Below are positions 16,211-24,525 of a stretch of DNA of 64,000 nucleotides, piece by piece (the first letter of the stretch is position 1; each line of letters opens with the position of its first letter). The translations under genes were made by a program, and so were the position numbers. Under the pieces are notes generated by a model that saw only the letters and a list, made by a program, of their open reading frames with translations, made no database searches and was not told the origin of the DNA. The DNA comes from Paraburkholderia rhynchosiae (lineage in GTDB: Bacteria > Pseudomonadota > Gammaproteobacteria > Burkholderiales > Burkholderiaceae), in assembly GCF_002879865.1 (NCBI RefSeq), contig NZ_PNXY01000031.1, positions 1 to 64,000 of the forward strand. The letters are read 5' to 3'.

Positions 16211-17289
16211 GCTCCCCGTTTCTGCAGATTCAGCGTCTTCGCAAGACCTACGATCAGGTCGTCGCCATCGATCAGGTGTCGCTCGACATCAGGAAGGGCG
16301 AGTTCATGACGTTCCTGGGCCCGTCAGGCTCGGGCAAGAGCACGACGCTTTATATCGTCGCCGGTTTTCAGTCGCCTACCGAAGGCCGCGTGCTGCTCGA
16401 CGGCAAGTCGTTGCTGTCGGTCGCGCCTAACCGGCGCAACATCGGCATGGTGTTCCAGCGCTACACGCTGTTTCCGCATCTGACGGTCGGCGAAAACGTT
16501 GCCTTCCCGTTGCGCGTTCGGCGCTGGTCCGACGCCAAGGTGCGGGCCAAGGTCGATGAAATGCTCAAGCTGGTGCATCTCGGCGATTGCCGCGACCGCA
16601 TGCCGGAGCAGTTGTCGGGCGGGATGCAGCAGCGTGTCGCGATTGCGCGCGCGCTCGCCTACGATCCGCCGGTCCTGCTAATGGACGAGCCGCTGTCCGC
16701 GCTCGACAAGAAGCTGCGCGAGGAACTGCAAACGGAATTGCGCCGTATTCATCAACAAACCGGCGTGACGATTCTGTATGTGACGCACGATCAGGAAGAG
16801 GCGCTGCGCCTGTCCGATCGCATCGCGGTGTTCAACAAGGGCCGCATCGAGCAGGTCGGCACCGGCGAGGATCTGTATCGCAAGCCGGCGTCGCGCTTCG
16901 TCGCGAGCTTTATCGGCAATTCGAATTTCCTGCCCGTCACGCTGACGGGAGGCGGGGCCGATTCGCACGCGGTGTTTCCGAACGGCAAGCCCGTGCCGAT
17001 TGCCGGCTACGATCACGCGCTCAATAGCGGCGATGGCGGTGCGCTGATGCTGCGGCCCGAACAGATCCGCATTCGCGCCCAGGCGCCGCAGAGCGCGCAC
17101 GACGGCCTGTCTGTCGTCGTGCGCGACATCACGTATCTGGGCGACACGATGCACTACTCGGTGGCGACGCCGTGGCAGCAGGAAATCGCGGTGCGCAGTG
17201 CAGCGGGCGCGCACGAAGCGGCGCTCGCGATCGGCGCACAGGCGTGGCTCGACTGGGATCGCGGGCACGCGCAGGTGTTTCCCGCATGA
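16207..17289 (+). CDS. ABC transporter ATP-binding protein (PotA-type)
   Basis: ATPase of the importer, 360 aa, starting at GTG 16207 in a GTGA overlap with the permease stop. Walker A GPSGSGKSTT, Q-loop MVFQRYTLFPHL, signature LSGGMQQRV, Walker B LLMDEPLSALD and switch histidine VTHDQEE are all present in the first ~230 residues. A C-terminal TOBE-type regulatory domain follows (LMLRPEQIRIRAQ, VVVRDITYLGDTMHYSV), typical for polyamine, iron and sulfate family ATPases. It ends 123 bases before the GntR gene. Confidence 0.88.
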   Translation: MSSPFLQIQRLRKTYDQVVAIDQVSLDIRKGEFMTFLGPSGSGKSTTLYIVAGFQSPTEGRVLLDGKSLLSVAPNRRNIGMVFQRYTLFPHLTVGENVAFPLRVRRWSDAKVRAKVDEMLKLVHLGDCRDRMPEQLSGGMQQRVAIARALAYDPPVLLMDEPLSALDKKLREELQTELRRIHQQTGVTILYVTHDQEEALRLSDRIAVFNKGRIEQVGTGEDLYRKPASRFVASFIGNSNFLPVTLTGGGADSHAVFPNGKPVPIAGYDHALNSGDGGALMLRPEQIRIRAQAPQSAHDGLSVVVRDITYLGDTMHYSVATPWQQEIAVRSAAGAHEAALAIGAQAWLDWDRGHAQVFPA

Positions 17290-17361
17290 GGTGCGTGATA
17301 TGTATGGGTTGACTTGCATGAGGCGGCGCGTGGCGGTCGACCGCCCGTGCCTATGCGATAC

Positions 17362-17375
17362 TATGGGATTCCAAA
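17362..17375. promoter_or_regulatory. GntR operator 2, upstream of the regulator gene
   Basis: TATGGGATTCCAAA matches the island's operator core with two or three changes. It lies about 38-51 bases before the GntR start at 17413, consistent with autoregulation from an internal promoter. Confidence 0.5.
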
Positions 17376-17412
17376 AACCAGTCTGCCCAGTTCCTTACTT
17401 GGGGACCTCGCC

Positions 17413-18099
17413 ATGATCGAACAGATGCGCGTTGACCGTAGTGCACCGACGTTGCGCGAACTCACGCTGGAGAAGTTGCGCGACGCCATATCGCAGGGCT
17501 TTTATCGTCCCGGCGACCGGTTGATCGAACGCACGTTGTGCGATCAGCTCGGTGTGAGCCGCACGGTAGTTCGCGAAGTGCTGCGTCATCTGGAGACCGA
17601 AGGGCTCGTCGAAACAGTTGCGCATTCCGGACCGATCGTCGCGCGCCTCGACCCCGAACAGGTGCAGGAAATCTATGAGATCCGCGCGCTGCTCGAATCG
17701 GAAGCGGCCCGCGCGTGCGCACAACTCGCCACGCCCGCACTCATGAAGCAGTTGCGCGAGATCCGCAAGGAAATCGAAGACGCGTTCGATGAATCCGACT
17801 TTCGCCGCGTGCTCGCCTATACGGAGCGCTTTTACGAAGCGATGTTCGCGGGCGGCCATAAGCTGATGATGCATCAGGTGGTGAAATCGCTGAACGGGCG
17901 CATCAATCAGCTTCGCTCCGTGACGATCTCCTCGCCAGGACGCGGCGCCGAGTCGAATCGCGAGATGAACCGGCTGCTAAGCGCAATCGCGAAGAAAGAC
18001 GGCGATGCCGCCGCGGCTGCGTCGCTCGAGCACGTGCGCCGTGCGGCCAGCATTGCGATGGCCGCGCTCGCTGAGCAGGAGTCGGATCAGAGCGCGTGA
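17413..18099 (+). CDS. GntR family regulator (FadR/FCD subfamily) of the catabolic island
   Basis: 228-aa repressor-type protein. Residues ~12-75 form the winged HTH (TLRELTLEKLRDAISQGFY, LIERTLCDQLGVSRTVVREV, LRHLETEGLVE). Residues ~85-215 form an all-helical FCD ligand-binding domain (EIYEIRALLESEAARACAQL). The start at 17413 is preferred to an in-frame ATG at 17314 because the latter would overlap the operator and the HTH begins right after 17413. Neighbouring palindromes with a TGGnATnCCA core are its likely sites. The inducer is probably the pathway substrate or an intermediate. Confidence 0.88.
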   Translation: MIEQMRVDRSAPTLRELTLEKLRDAISQGFYRPGDRLIERTLCDQLGVSRTVVREVLRHLETEGLVETVAHSGPIVARLDPEQVQEIYEIRALLESEAARACAQLATPALMKQLREIRKEIEDAFDESDFRRVLAYTERFYEAMFAGGHKLMMHQVVKSLNGRINQLRSVTISSPGRGAESNREMNRLLSAIAKKDGDAAAAASLEHVRRAASIAMAALAEQESDQSA

Positions 18100-18141
18100 C
18101 TGGCTGGGCGTTACTTATGGGCGTTACTTAGGCTCCATTAG

Positions 18142-18168
18142 AAACCGTCGCGTGCGACGGTTTTTTTT
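18142..18168 (+). terminator. Intrinsic terminator after the GntR gene
   Basis: AACCGTCGC/GTGCGACGG-type hairpin (AACCGTCG with CGACGG T-side) followed by eight T residues at 18161-18168. It closes the first half of the island; the DUF1185 unit restarts from its own operator-controlled promoter. Confidence 0.8.
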
Positions 18169-18221
18169 CGTCCGATGGAGTGTCGTAAACCCGCCATTCG
18201 GCCCAAAGCACTTGCATACGC

Positions 18222-18243
18222 TAATATGGAATACCATAATATT
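18222..18243. promoter_or_regulatory. GntR operator 3, upstream of the DUF1185 operon
   Basis: Core TATGGAATACCATA at 18225-18238 is a palindrome with a 4-base centre and TA-rich flanks, the same site as operator 1 read on the other strand. It lies 57 bases before the DUF1185 start and after the terminator, so it probably controls a separate promoter for the second half of the island. Confidence 0.75.
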
Positions 18244-18294
18244 CCAACGCGTCACGCATTCGGCGGAGGCGCATCTGTCTCCGGAGAAAGTCAT

Positions 18295-18882
18295 ATGAAG
18301 CTCGAAATTCGCAAGCTGGTCACGTATGTTGAAGACACCTTCATTGAAGGCGGCAAGGTCGCGGAGCGGCCACTGAAGCTTTTTGCAGCCGCAGCGGTGC
18401 TGCGCAATCCGTGGGCAGGGCGCGGTTTCGTCGAGGATCTGAAGCCCGAGATTCACGAACTCGCGCCGCCACTCGGTGAAGTGTTGACCGCTGAGATCCT
18501 GCGCGTGGCGGGCTCGGGCGAGGCAGTCGAGGGTTATGGCAAAGCGGCGATTGTCGGCACGTCTGGCGAAGTGGAACACGCGTCCGCGTTGATCCATACG
18601 CTGCGCTTTGGCAACAAGTTCCGCACGGCGGTGGGCGCAAAGAGCTATCTGAGCTTCACGAATCTGCGCGGCGGGCCGAATTGCCCCGTGACGATTCCGC
18701 TCATGCACAAGGCCGATGAAGGCATGCGCTCGCACTACCTGACCATCCAGTTCTCGATCATCGACGCGCCCGCGCCGGACGAACTCGTGATCGCGCTCGG
18801 CGCGTCGATTGGCGGCCGTCCGCATCATCGGATCGGCGACCGCTATCAGGATCTGAAGGAGCTTGGGTCCAATGAAGCATGA
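18295..18882 (+). CDS. DUF1185 (amino acid synthesis family) protein
   Basis: 195-aa protein of the DUF1185 family, often labelled amino acid synthesis protein without proven activity. Family features are IRKLVTYVEDTFIEGG at the start, AAVLRNPWAGRGFVEDL, the glycine-rich GYGKAAIVGTSGEVEH and FTNLRGGPNCPVTIPLMHK. No signal peptide. GGAG is 8 bases before the ATG. It is the first gene of the second unit and overlaps the alpha/beta hydrolase start by 11 bases. The co-occurrence with a monooxygenase, hydrolase and flavin reductase suggests an isomerase-like or hydrolytic step on a small molecule, but that is inference. Confidence 0.85.
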   Translation: MKLEIRKLVTYVEDTFIEGGKVAERPLKLFAAAAVLRNPWAGRGFVEDLKPEIHELAPPLGEVLTAEILRVAGSGEAVEGYGKAAIVGTSGEVEHASALIHTLRFGNKFRTAVGAKSYLSFTNLRGGPNCPVTIPLMHKADEGMRSHYLTIQFSIIDAPAPDELVIALGASIGGRPHHRIGDRYQDLKELGSNEA

Positions 18883-19738
18883 AACGCAAACCGGGCAGGC
18901 AACGACCCACTCGACGACCCACTCGACGATCGACGGCACGTTCGACGGCACCGCTTATAGCGTGGCAGGCGAGGGCGAAGCGCTCATACTGATTCACGGT
19001 GTCGGAATGAACCGCCGCGTGTGGGAACCGCAGGTCGAAGCGTTGCAGGGGCAGTTTCGCGTCGTCAGTTACGACATGCTGGGACACGGCGCGAGCCGGC
19101 TTCCGGCTGCATCGCCGCAACTCGAGGAATACGCGGCGCAGTTGCTGGCGCTGGTCGATCACCTCGACATTGAAACGGCGCATGTGGTCGGGCATTCGAT
19201 GGGTTCGCTGGTCGCGCTGGAGTTCGCATTACGTTACCCGTCGCGTGTGGCGAGCGTGGCTGCGCTCAATGCAGTGTATGACCGCACGCCGGCGCAACGC
19301 TCCGCGGTGATGCAGCGCGCGGCGTCGCTGAATGGCGGGCTCGATCAGCCGAGTATCGACGCCACGATTGCGCGCTGGTTCGACGATCCGGTGCCGGGTC
19401 ATCTGGCGAAGGCCGCTCAGATGGTGCGCTCGCTGCTCGAAAGCGTCGACCTTGAAGGCTACGCGCGCACGTATCGTCTGTTCGCGAGTTCGGATCAGGC
19501 GCATGTTGGCCGCTTGACGCAACTCGCGATGCCCGCGCTTTTCATGACCGGCGAATGCGATCCGAATTCGAGTCCGGCGATGTCGGAGTCGATGGCGGCG
19601 GCGGCGCCGTTGGGCCGCGCCGAGATTATCGCGAGCGAGCGGCATATGATGAACGTCACTGCGCCGTCGATTGTCAACCAGCGGCTCCTGCGCTTTATTC
19701 GCAATGTGAACCGCGTGTCCCGAGGAGCAGCATCATGA
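18872..19738 (+). CDS. Alpha/beta hydrolase
   Basis: 288-aa hydrolase. The nucleophile elbow is GHSMGS (Ser), the oxyanion segment is IHGVGMN, the acid is in GECDPNS and the histidine is in SERHMMNV, so the Ser-Asp-His triad is complete. Closest in style to RutD-like or 3-oxoadipate enol-lactonase hydrolases. The ATG at 18872 is used because AAGGAG lies ten bases upstream; a TTG at 18863 is too close to that site. It overlaps the flavin reductase start by four bases (ATGA). Probable role: hydrolysing the oxygenated product or a lactone/amide in the island's pathway. Confidence 0.87.
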   Translation: MKHETQTGQATTHSTTHSTIDGTFDGTAYSVAGEGEALILIHGVGMNRRVWEPQVEALQGQFRVVSYDMLGHGASRLPAASPQLEEYAAQLLALVDHLDIETAHVVGHSMGSLVALEFALRYPSRVASVAALNAVYDRTPAQRSAVMQRAASLNGGLDQPSIDATIARWFDDPVPGHLAKAAQMVRSLLESVDLEGYARTYRLFASSDQAHVGRLTQLAMPALFMTGECDPNSSPAMSESMAAAAPLGRAEIIASERHMMNVTAPSIVNQRLLRFIRNVNRVSRGAAS

Positions 19739-20658
19739 CCGATTCATCTTTCGACGCCGTCGACTTTCGCCGTGCGCTCGGTGCATTCGTGACCGGCGTG
19801 ACCGTGGTGACGACGATTCAGGAGGACGGCACACCGCGCGGCTTCACGGCGAATTCGTTCACGTCGGTGTCGCTCGATCCCGCGCTGATTCTCGTATGCA
19901 TCGCGAAGACGGCGTCGAGTCATCCCGTGTTCTCGCAGACCCAGCGTTTCGCGGTCAGCGTGCTCGCGGAAGATCAGCGGCCGGTGTCGGGCGTGTTCGC
20001 GTCGAAGAGCGCGGACAAGTTCGCGCAGGTCGCATGGCACGCGCGACGCACCGGCAGCCCGGTGATGGACGGTGCGGCCGCGAGTTTCGATTGCGAGACG
20101 CACCAGGTGGTGGACGCGGGCGACCACATCATTCTGATTGGACGTGTCGTGGATTTCACGCATTCGAGCGCGACGCCGCTGGGCTATTGCCGTGGCGCAT
20201 ATGTGGACTTCAGGCTCTCGCAGGAAGCGCTCGCCGCAACGGGACAGCGTGCGCAGGTCGGCGCGATTCTCGAACACAGAGACGGGCTCGTGTTGATTCA
20301 GACCGCGAGCGGCTTGCAGTTGCCGACGGGCACACGGCTCGAACCGCAGTCCGATACGGCGAGCTTGCGCGGTGTACTCGCCGGATTGCAACTCGGCGTG
20401 AATCTGGACTTCCTCTTCGCGGTGTTCGAGGAGAAGGGCGTCACGCACATTTACTACCGGGGCCGGGTAATCGACGATGCGCCCGCGTCGCCCAACGTGC
20501 GCTGCGTGCCGCTCGATGCAATTCCGTGGGACGAGATTCGCGATCCTGCCGTGCAGTCGATGTTGCGGCGTTACGTGAAGGAGCGCACTGAAGATGCATT
20601 CGGCATTTATGTGGGCGATGTCGAGAAAGGGACGGTGCAATCGCTGGCGAATGCCTGA
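19735..20658 (+). CDS. Flavin reductase fused to a Nudix-like domain
   Basis: 307-aa two-domain protein. Residues ~8-160 form a flavin reductase (RutF/HpaC type): FRRALGAFVTGVTVVTT, RGFTANSFTSVSLDPALILV and HIILIGRVVDF. It should supply reduced FMN to the monooxygenase of the same island. Residues ~170-290 have the strand-helix layout of a Nudix domain (VGAILEHRDGLVLI, LQLPTGTRLEP, SLRGVLAGLQLGV), but the Glu residues of the REUxEE box are replaced, so pyrophosphatase activity is unlikely; it may bind a ligand. ATGA overlap with the hydrolase. Confidence 0.83.
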   Translation: MTDSSFDAVDFRRALGAFVTGVTVVTTIQEDGTPRGFTANSFTSVSLDPALILVCIAKTASSHPVFSQTQRFAVSVLAEDQRPVSGVFASKSADKFAQVAWHARRTGSPVMDGAAASFDCETHQVVDAGDHIILIGRVVDFTHSSATPLGYCRGAYVDFRLSQEALAATGQRAQVGAILEHRDGLVLIQTASGLQLPTGTRLEPQSDTASLRGVLAGLQLGVNLDFLFAVFEEKGVTHIYYRGRVIDDAPASPNVRCVPLDAIPWDEIRDPAVQSMLRRYVKERTEDAFGIYVGDVEKGTVQSLANA

Positions 20659-20682
20659 ATGGATCAACGCGTGGATGCATAG

Positions 20683-20717
20683 CAAAAGCGGCTTCAATTC
20701 GAAGCCGCTTTTTTTTT
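20683..20717 (+). terminator. Strong intrinsic terminator ending the catabolic island
   Basis: Perfect stem AAGCGGCTTC/GAAGCCGCTT with the loop AATT, followed by nine or more T residues. It lies 25 bases after the flavin reductase stop. Confidence 0.93.
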
Positions 20718-20773
20718 ACGCAACTACCTGAAGATGCTCAACGTGGAACTGGACGGCCATTGATTCTGTTTTA

Positions 20774-20797
20774 CCTGAGGCGGCTCCGCGCCTCAGG
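20774..20797. repeat. Perfect hairpin CCTGAGGCG / CGCCTCAGG
   Basis: Nine-base inverted repeat with a six-base loop (GCTCCG). No T-run follows on either strand, so it is not an ordinary terminator. It lies about 190 bases before the sigma-54 promoter of the symporter gene, a distance at which an activator site could act, but its role is open. Confidence 0.5.
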
Positions 20798-20889
20798 CGT
20801 TGCCTTCCTTCCGTTGCCCGGGTACGCGGCGACGGCTGAACTCTCAGCCTCGACGCCTCCCCGAATTCTGAACTCTCGGAATGCGTCGA

Positions 20890-20907
20890 TGCCGACGCCG
20901 GTCGGCA
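20890..20907. promoter_or_regulatory. Candidate activator site (palindrome TGCCGAC-N4-GTCGGCA)
   Basis: Perfect 7-base inverted repeat with four-base spacing, ending about 57 bases before the -24 element of the symporter promoter. Position and symmetry suit an upstream activating site for the DctD-type protein encoded downstream. Confidence 0.5.
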
Positions 20908-20964
20908 TGAGATTAATCTCCATAAAATCAATGGCTTGGTGGAATTGCCGCGTAGCCCCGCCAT

Positions 20965-20979
20965 TGGCACAGGCCTTGC
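20965..20979 (+). promoter_or_regulatory. Sigma-54 promoter of the symporter operon
   Basis: TGGCACAGGCCTTGC matches the -24/-12 consensus with correct GG-N10-GC spacing. It lies about 240 bases before the proposed TTG start at 21219, leaving a long 5' leader. The operon carries a GAFTGA-type activator, which fits. Confidence 0.75.
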
Positions 20980-21218
20980 CTTATAGCTATCCACGAGCGC
21001 CCACCGCGCAATCCAAAAGACCCTCACGGAGACATTCATGACCCTGCTCACGCCCCGCTGGCTTGCGCGACGCTAATCCCGGCGCCTTCCGCTTTCAGCT
21101 TTTCCCTGGTTTTTCCCAGTGCTGGCTCGACGAGCCGCAGTCGGCCCACGCGCCGGCATCTGTATCGAATCTCGACGCCGCTATGCAATGCCGGCGCGCC
21201 AAAGCAAGGAGACATGTT

Positions 21219-22595
21219 TTGTCCACACCCTCACATACTCAGGAACATTCGCGGCCGACGCCCACGCAAGAGCCCGCGCCGTTGTCCAACGAGGCAACCC
21301 GATTCTGGCCTGAAGGCTGGTGGAAGCTAATGGAATACCGGATCGGCATCATCCCGCTGCCGGTCTATTTCATTCTTCTCGCGCTGATCGTCGGGTTTGC
21401 AGTGACGGGCAAGATGCCGGGCGAGATATCGATGGCGATTGCCGTGCTCGCTTTCTTTGGTTTCACCTGCGCCGAGCTTGGCAAGCGCCTGCCGCTTCTG
21501 CGCAATATTGGGGCCGCTGCGATCTTCGCGACGTTCGTGCCGTCGGCGCTCACGTACTACCACGTGTTGCCCAAGCCGATCCTGCACCTCACGACCGAGT
21601 TCACCAAGTCGACCAATTTCCTGTACCTGTTCATTGCGTCGATTATTGTCGGCAGCATTCTCAGCATGGACCGGCGGTTGCTGATCAAAGGCTTCCTGAA
21701 GATCTTCGTGCCGCTTGCGGCCGGGTCGGTGGCGGCGGCCATCGTCGGGATTGCGGTGGGCTCGGCATTCGGCCTCGGCGCGCGCCATACGCTGCTGTAC
21801 ATCGTCGTGCCGATCATGGCGGGCGGTGTCGGTGAAGGCGCCATTCCGCTGTCGGTGGGCTATTCGGAAATCATGCACCTGCCGCAGGGCGATTTGTTCG
21901 CGCAGGTACTGCCGCCGGTGATGCTCGGCAGCCTCACCGCAATCATTCTCTCGGGCGCGCTCGACATGCTTGGCAAGCGCTTTCCTCATCTCACGGGCGA
22001 CGGGCGTCTGCAAGTCGGCGAGGCCGACGAAATGAATCCCGTCGACGAAGAAATTCGCGGCCATATCGACGTCACGCATATCGCGGCGGCGGGCATCACG
22101 GCTATCACGCTGTATCTGCTCGGCCTGATGTGCCGGAACCTGTTCGGCGTGCCGGCGCCGGTCGCCATGCTGTTTCTCGCGGTGCTCGTCAAACTCGCGC
22201 GCGCGGTTTCGCCGCCGCTGCAGGAAGGCGCGTTCGTCGTCTACAAGTTCTTCTCGACTGCGGTGACCTACCCGCTGCTGTTCGCGATCGGCGTCGCAAT
22301 GACTCCGTGGGACAAGTTGACCGCTGCATTCACGGTCGGCAATATCGTGACGATCGTCGCAACCGTGGCGACGCTGATGGGCACCGGTTTTCTGGTTGCC
22401 CGCAAGCTTAAGATGTACCCTATCGACACAGCGATCGTGAATGCATGTCATAGCGGGCAGGGCGGCACGGGCGACGTCGCGATTCTCACGGCGGCGAATC
22501 GCATGCAACTGATGCCCTTCGCGCAGATCGCCACGCGCATCGGCGGCGCTATCGTCGTCACGCTGACGCTGATCGTGCTTGCGCATGGCGGATGA
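21219..22595 (+). CDS. 2-hydroxycarboxylate transporter (2HCT/CitS family)
   Basis: Sodium- or proton-coupled symporter for citrate, malate or related hydroxy acids, about 458 aa. Both re-entrant-loop signatures of the family are visible: MAGGVGEGAIPLSVGYSE near the middle and CHSGQGGTGDVAILTAANR near the C-terminus, followed by PFAQIATRIGGA. About eleven hydrophobic segments are seen. I propose the TTG at 21219, with AAGGAG seven bases upstream, giving an N-terminal cytoplasmic tail rich in Ser, Thr and Pro before WWKLMEYRIGIIPLPVYF; ATG 21330 (MEYRIG) is the alternative. It is followed by a sensor kinase and a sigma-54 regulator that probably control it. Confidence 0.88.
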   Translation: MSTPSHTQEHSRPTPTQEPAPLSNEATRFWPEGWWKLMEYRIGIIPLPVYFILLALIVGFAVTGKMPGEISMAIAVLAFFGFTCAELGKRLPLLRNIGAAAIFATFVPSALTYYHVLPKPILHLTTEFTKSTNFLYLFIASIIVGSILSMDRRLLIKGFLKIFVPLAAGSVAAAIVGIAVGSAFGLGARHTLLYIVVPIMAGGVGEGAIPLSVGYSEIMHLPQGDLFAQVLPPVMLGSLTAIILSGALDMLGKRFPHLTGDGRLQVGEADEMNPVDEEIRGHIDVTHIAAAGITAITLYLLGLMCRNLFGVPAPVAMLFLAVLVKLARAVSPPLQEGAFVVYKFFSTAVTYPLLFAIGVAMTPWDKLTAAFTVGNIVTIVATVATLMGTGFLVARKLKMYPIDTAIVNACHSGQGGTGDVAILTAANRMQLMPFAQIATRIGGAIVVTLTLIVLAHGG

Positions 22596-22665
22596 CGTGT
22601 CGCGCTCGGGTGCCGCGCGCGCGTGGCATCGTCGGGCACCGGGTATTCACGAGGTTGAACATCAA

Positions 22666-24525
22666 GTGAAAATAAGAGGCATACCGCTGTGGGCATGGGC
22701 GGTTGCGGCTCTGCTGTATGTCGGCATGGCCGCGGCAGCGGTCGAGCTCGCATGGAACCGGGCGATCGATGCGCTCACCGAGGCAGGCGCGCATCAGCTC
22801 GACCTGTACGGCGCGAGCCTGAAAAGCGAACTGGGGCGCTTCGAGATGATGCCCGCCATCGTCGCCCGGCAGGACAGCGTGCGCGCCTTGCTGAATGCGG
22901 GGCCGCGCGCATCGCCGCAGCTCCTGCACAGTGTCAATACGTATCTTGAAGCGGTGAACCAGGAGGCCGGCAGCGTCGCGGTGGACGTGATCGACGCGCA
23001 AGGCTCGGTGATCGCTGCGAGCAACTGGAATCAGCCGGTCAGCTTTGTCGGCACCAACGTGTCGTACCGGCCTTACTTCAAGGACGCGCTCGCGCGCGGC
23101 GCGGGGCGTTTCTTCGGCATCGGCACCAACACCGGCGTTCCGGGACTTTACTTCGCAAGCGCCGTGCGCGATGGCGGTACGCCGATCGGCGCCGCGGCAG
23201 TCAAGATCAGCGTCGACGAACTCGAGTCGGCGTGGCGTCGGCCCAACGAGGCCGCGATGGTGGTGGACCGCAACGGCGTAATCGTCATCTCGACGGTGTC
23301 CGCGTGGAAGTTCACGGCGCTGCGGCCCATCACCTCGCAGCAGCAGCGCGAGATTCAGGCCTCGCGACAATACGCGGGCCGTGATGTCGAGGCGCTGCCC
23401 TACCGGCGCTTGGGTGAGTGGGGAGCGAGCGCCTGGCTCGGCCGCTTTCCGGACCCGCGTCGCCCCGGTCACACAACGCGTTATCTCGTGATGTCGCGGC
23501 CCGCCCCGCAGGCGGGCGACTCGATCATGGTGCTGCTCGATGTCGCCGGCGCACGCCGTCAACAGGAGCTGGCGCTGGGCTTCGTGACCGGAGGTTTCCT
23601 GATCGCCGGGCTCTACGCGCTTTACGCGATGCAGCGCCGCCGGACGATCGCCGAAAAGCTGAGAGCGCAGGACGCGTTGCGCCGCGCAAACGACGAACTG
23701 GAGGCGACCGTCGCGCAGCGTACCGCGGCGCTCACGCAAACGAACGAACGGATGCAGCAGGAGATTGCGGAGCGCAAACGAACCGAGCAGCGCTTGCGCG
23801 AATCCCAACAGGAGGTCGTCCATGCGGGCAAGCTCGCCGTGCTCGGCCAGATGGCCGCCGGTCTTACTCACGAGTTGAGCCAGCCGCTCGTCGCGATACG
23901 AACGCTGTGCGACAACGCGCGTACGTTTTTCGAACGGGACCAACCTGCACATGCCATCGCCAATCTCGAGCGCGTTTCGCGTCTCGTCGACGGCATGGCC
24001 ACGCTCACCGGCGAACTGAAGGCGTTCGCACGCAAGCCGGTTGTCGAGCGTGTTGCGGTGTCGCTCAACGAAGCGGTCGCACATGCGCGGCTCATTTACG
24101 ACGCGAGGATCCGCGACGAAGCCGTGCAACTCGACATGAAGATTCCGCCCGGCACGTTCGTGTGCGCGGAGGCGAGTCAGTTGCAGCAGGTCATCGTCAA
24201 TCTGCTCGGCAATGCGCTCGATGCGGTTCGCAACGAAGACAAGCGGGTCATTACGCTGGAGGCAGTCGAGTCGGAGGCGAATGGCCGCGTGCTATTTTCG
24301 ATCGCGGACAGCGGCACGGGCATCGCGCAGGAGGTGCTCGACCACCTGTTCGAACCGTTCGTCACGACGAAGCCGCGAGGCCATGGCCTCGGCCTCGGGC
24401 TGGCGATCACCTCGCGCATTGTCGAAGCGTTCGGCGCGAAGATATCCGCCGTCAATCGCGAAGAAGGCGGCGCGCGATTCAACATTGACTTTGCGTCAGC
24501 GAAGGGAGTAGTCGATGGGAGATGA
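22666..24525 (+). CDS. DctB-type sensor histidine kinase
   Basis: Membrane sensor kinase, about 619 aa. A helix right after the start (LWAWAVAALLYVGMAAAAVEL) and a second at residues ~300-320 (LGFVTGGFLIAGLYALYAM) enclose a periplasmic double-PAS/Cache-like sensor (NVSYRPYFKDALARG, GVPGLYFASAV). A coiled coil (LEATVAQRTAALTQTNERMQ) leads to the HisKA box GLTHELSQPLVAI and an HATPase with GTGIAQEVLDHLFEPFVTTK and GLGLGLAI. The GTG at 22666 has GAGG upstream and starts directly at the first helix; an ATG at 22585 overlapping the symporter is possible. It probably senses C4-dicarboxylate or tricarboxylate and signals to the adjacent regulator, whose start it overlaps. Confidence 0.86.
   Translation: MKIRGIPLWAWAVAALLYVGMAAAAVELAWNRAIDALTEAGAHQLDLYGASLKSELGRFEMMPAIVARQDSVRALLNAGPRASPQLLHSVNTYLEAVNQEAGSVAVDVIDAQGSVIAASNWNQPVSFVGTNVSYRPYFKDALARGAGRFFGIGTNTGVPGLYFASAVRDGGTPIGAAAVKISVDELESAWRRPNEAAMVVDRNGVIVISTVSAWKFTALRPITSQQQREIQASRQYAGRDVEALPYRRLGEWGASAWLGRFPDPRRPGHTTRYLVMSRPAPQAGDSIMVLLDVAGARRQQELALGFVTGGFLIAGLYALYAMQRRRTIAEKLRAQDALRRANDELEATVAQRTAALTQTNERMQQEIAERKRTEQRLRESQQEVVHAGKLAVLGQMAAGLTHELSQPLVAIRTLCDNARTFFERDQPAHAIANLERVSRLVDGMATLTGELKAFARKPVVERVAVSLNEAVAHARLIYDARIRDEAVQLDMKIPPGTFVCAEASQLQQVIVNLLGNALDAVRNEDKRVITLEAVESEANGRVLFSIADSGTGIAQEVLDHLFEPFVTTKPRGHGLGLGLAITSRIVEAFGAKISAVNREEGGARFNIDFASAKGVVDGR

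Noticed and set aside
21327..22586. Minus-strand ORF opposite the 2HCT symporter
   Set aside because: Arg/His/Glu-rich mirror of membrane helices, a common artefact at high GC.
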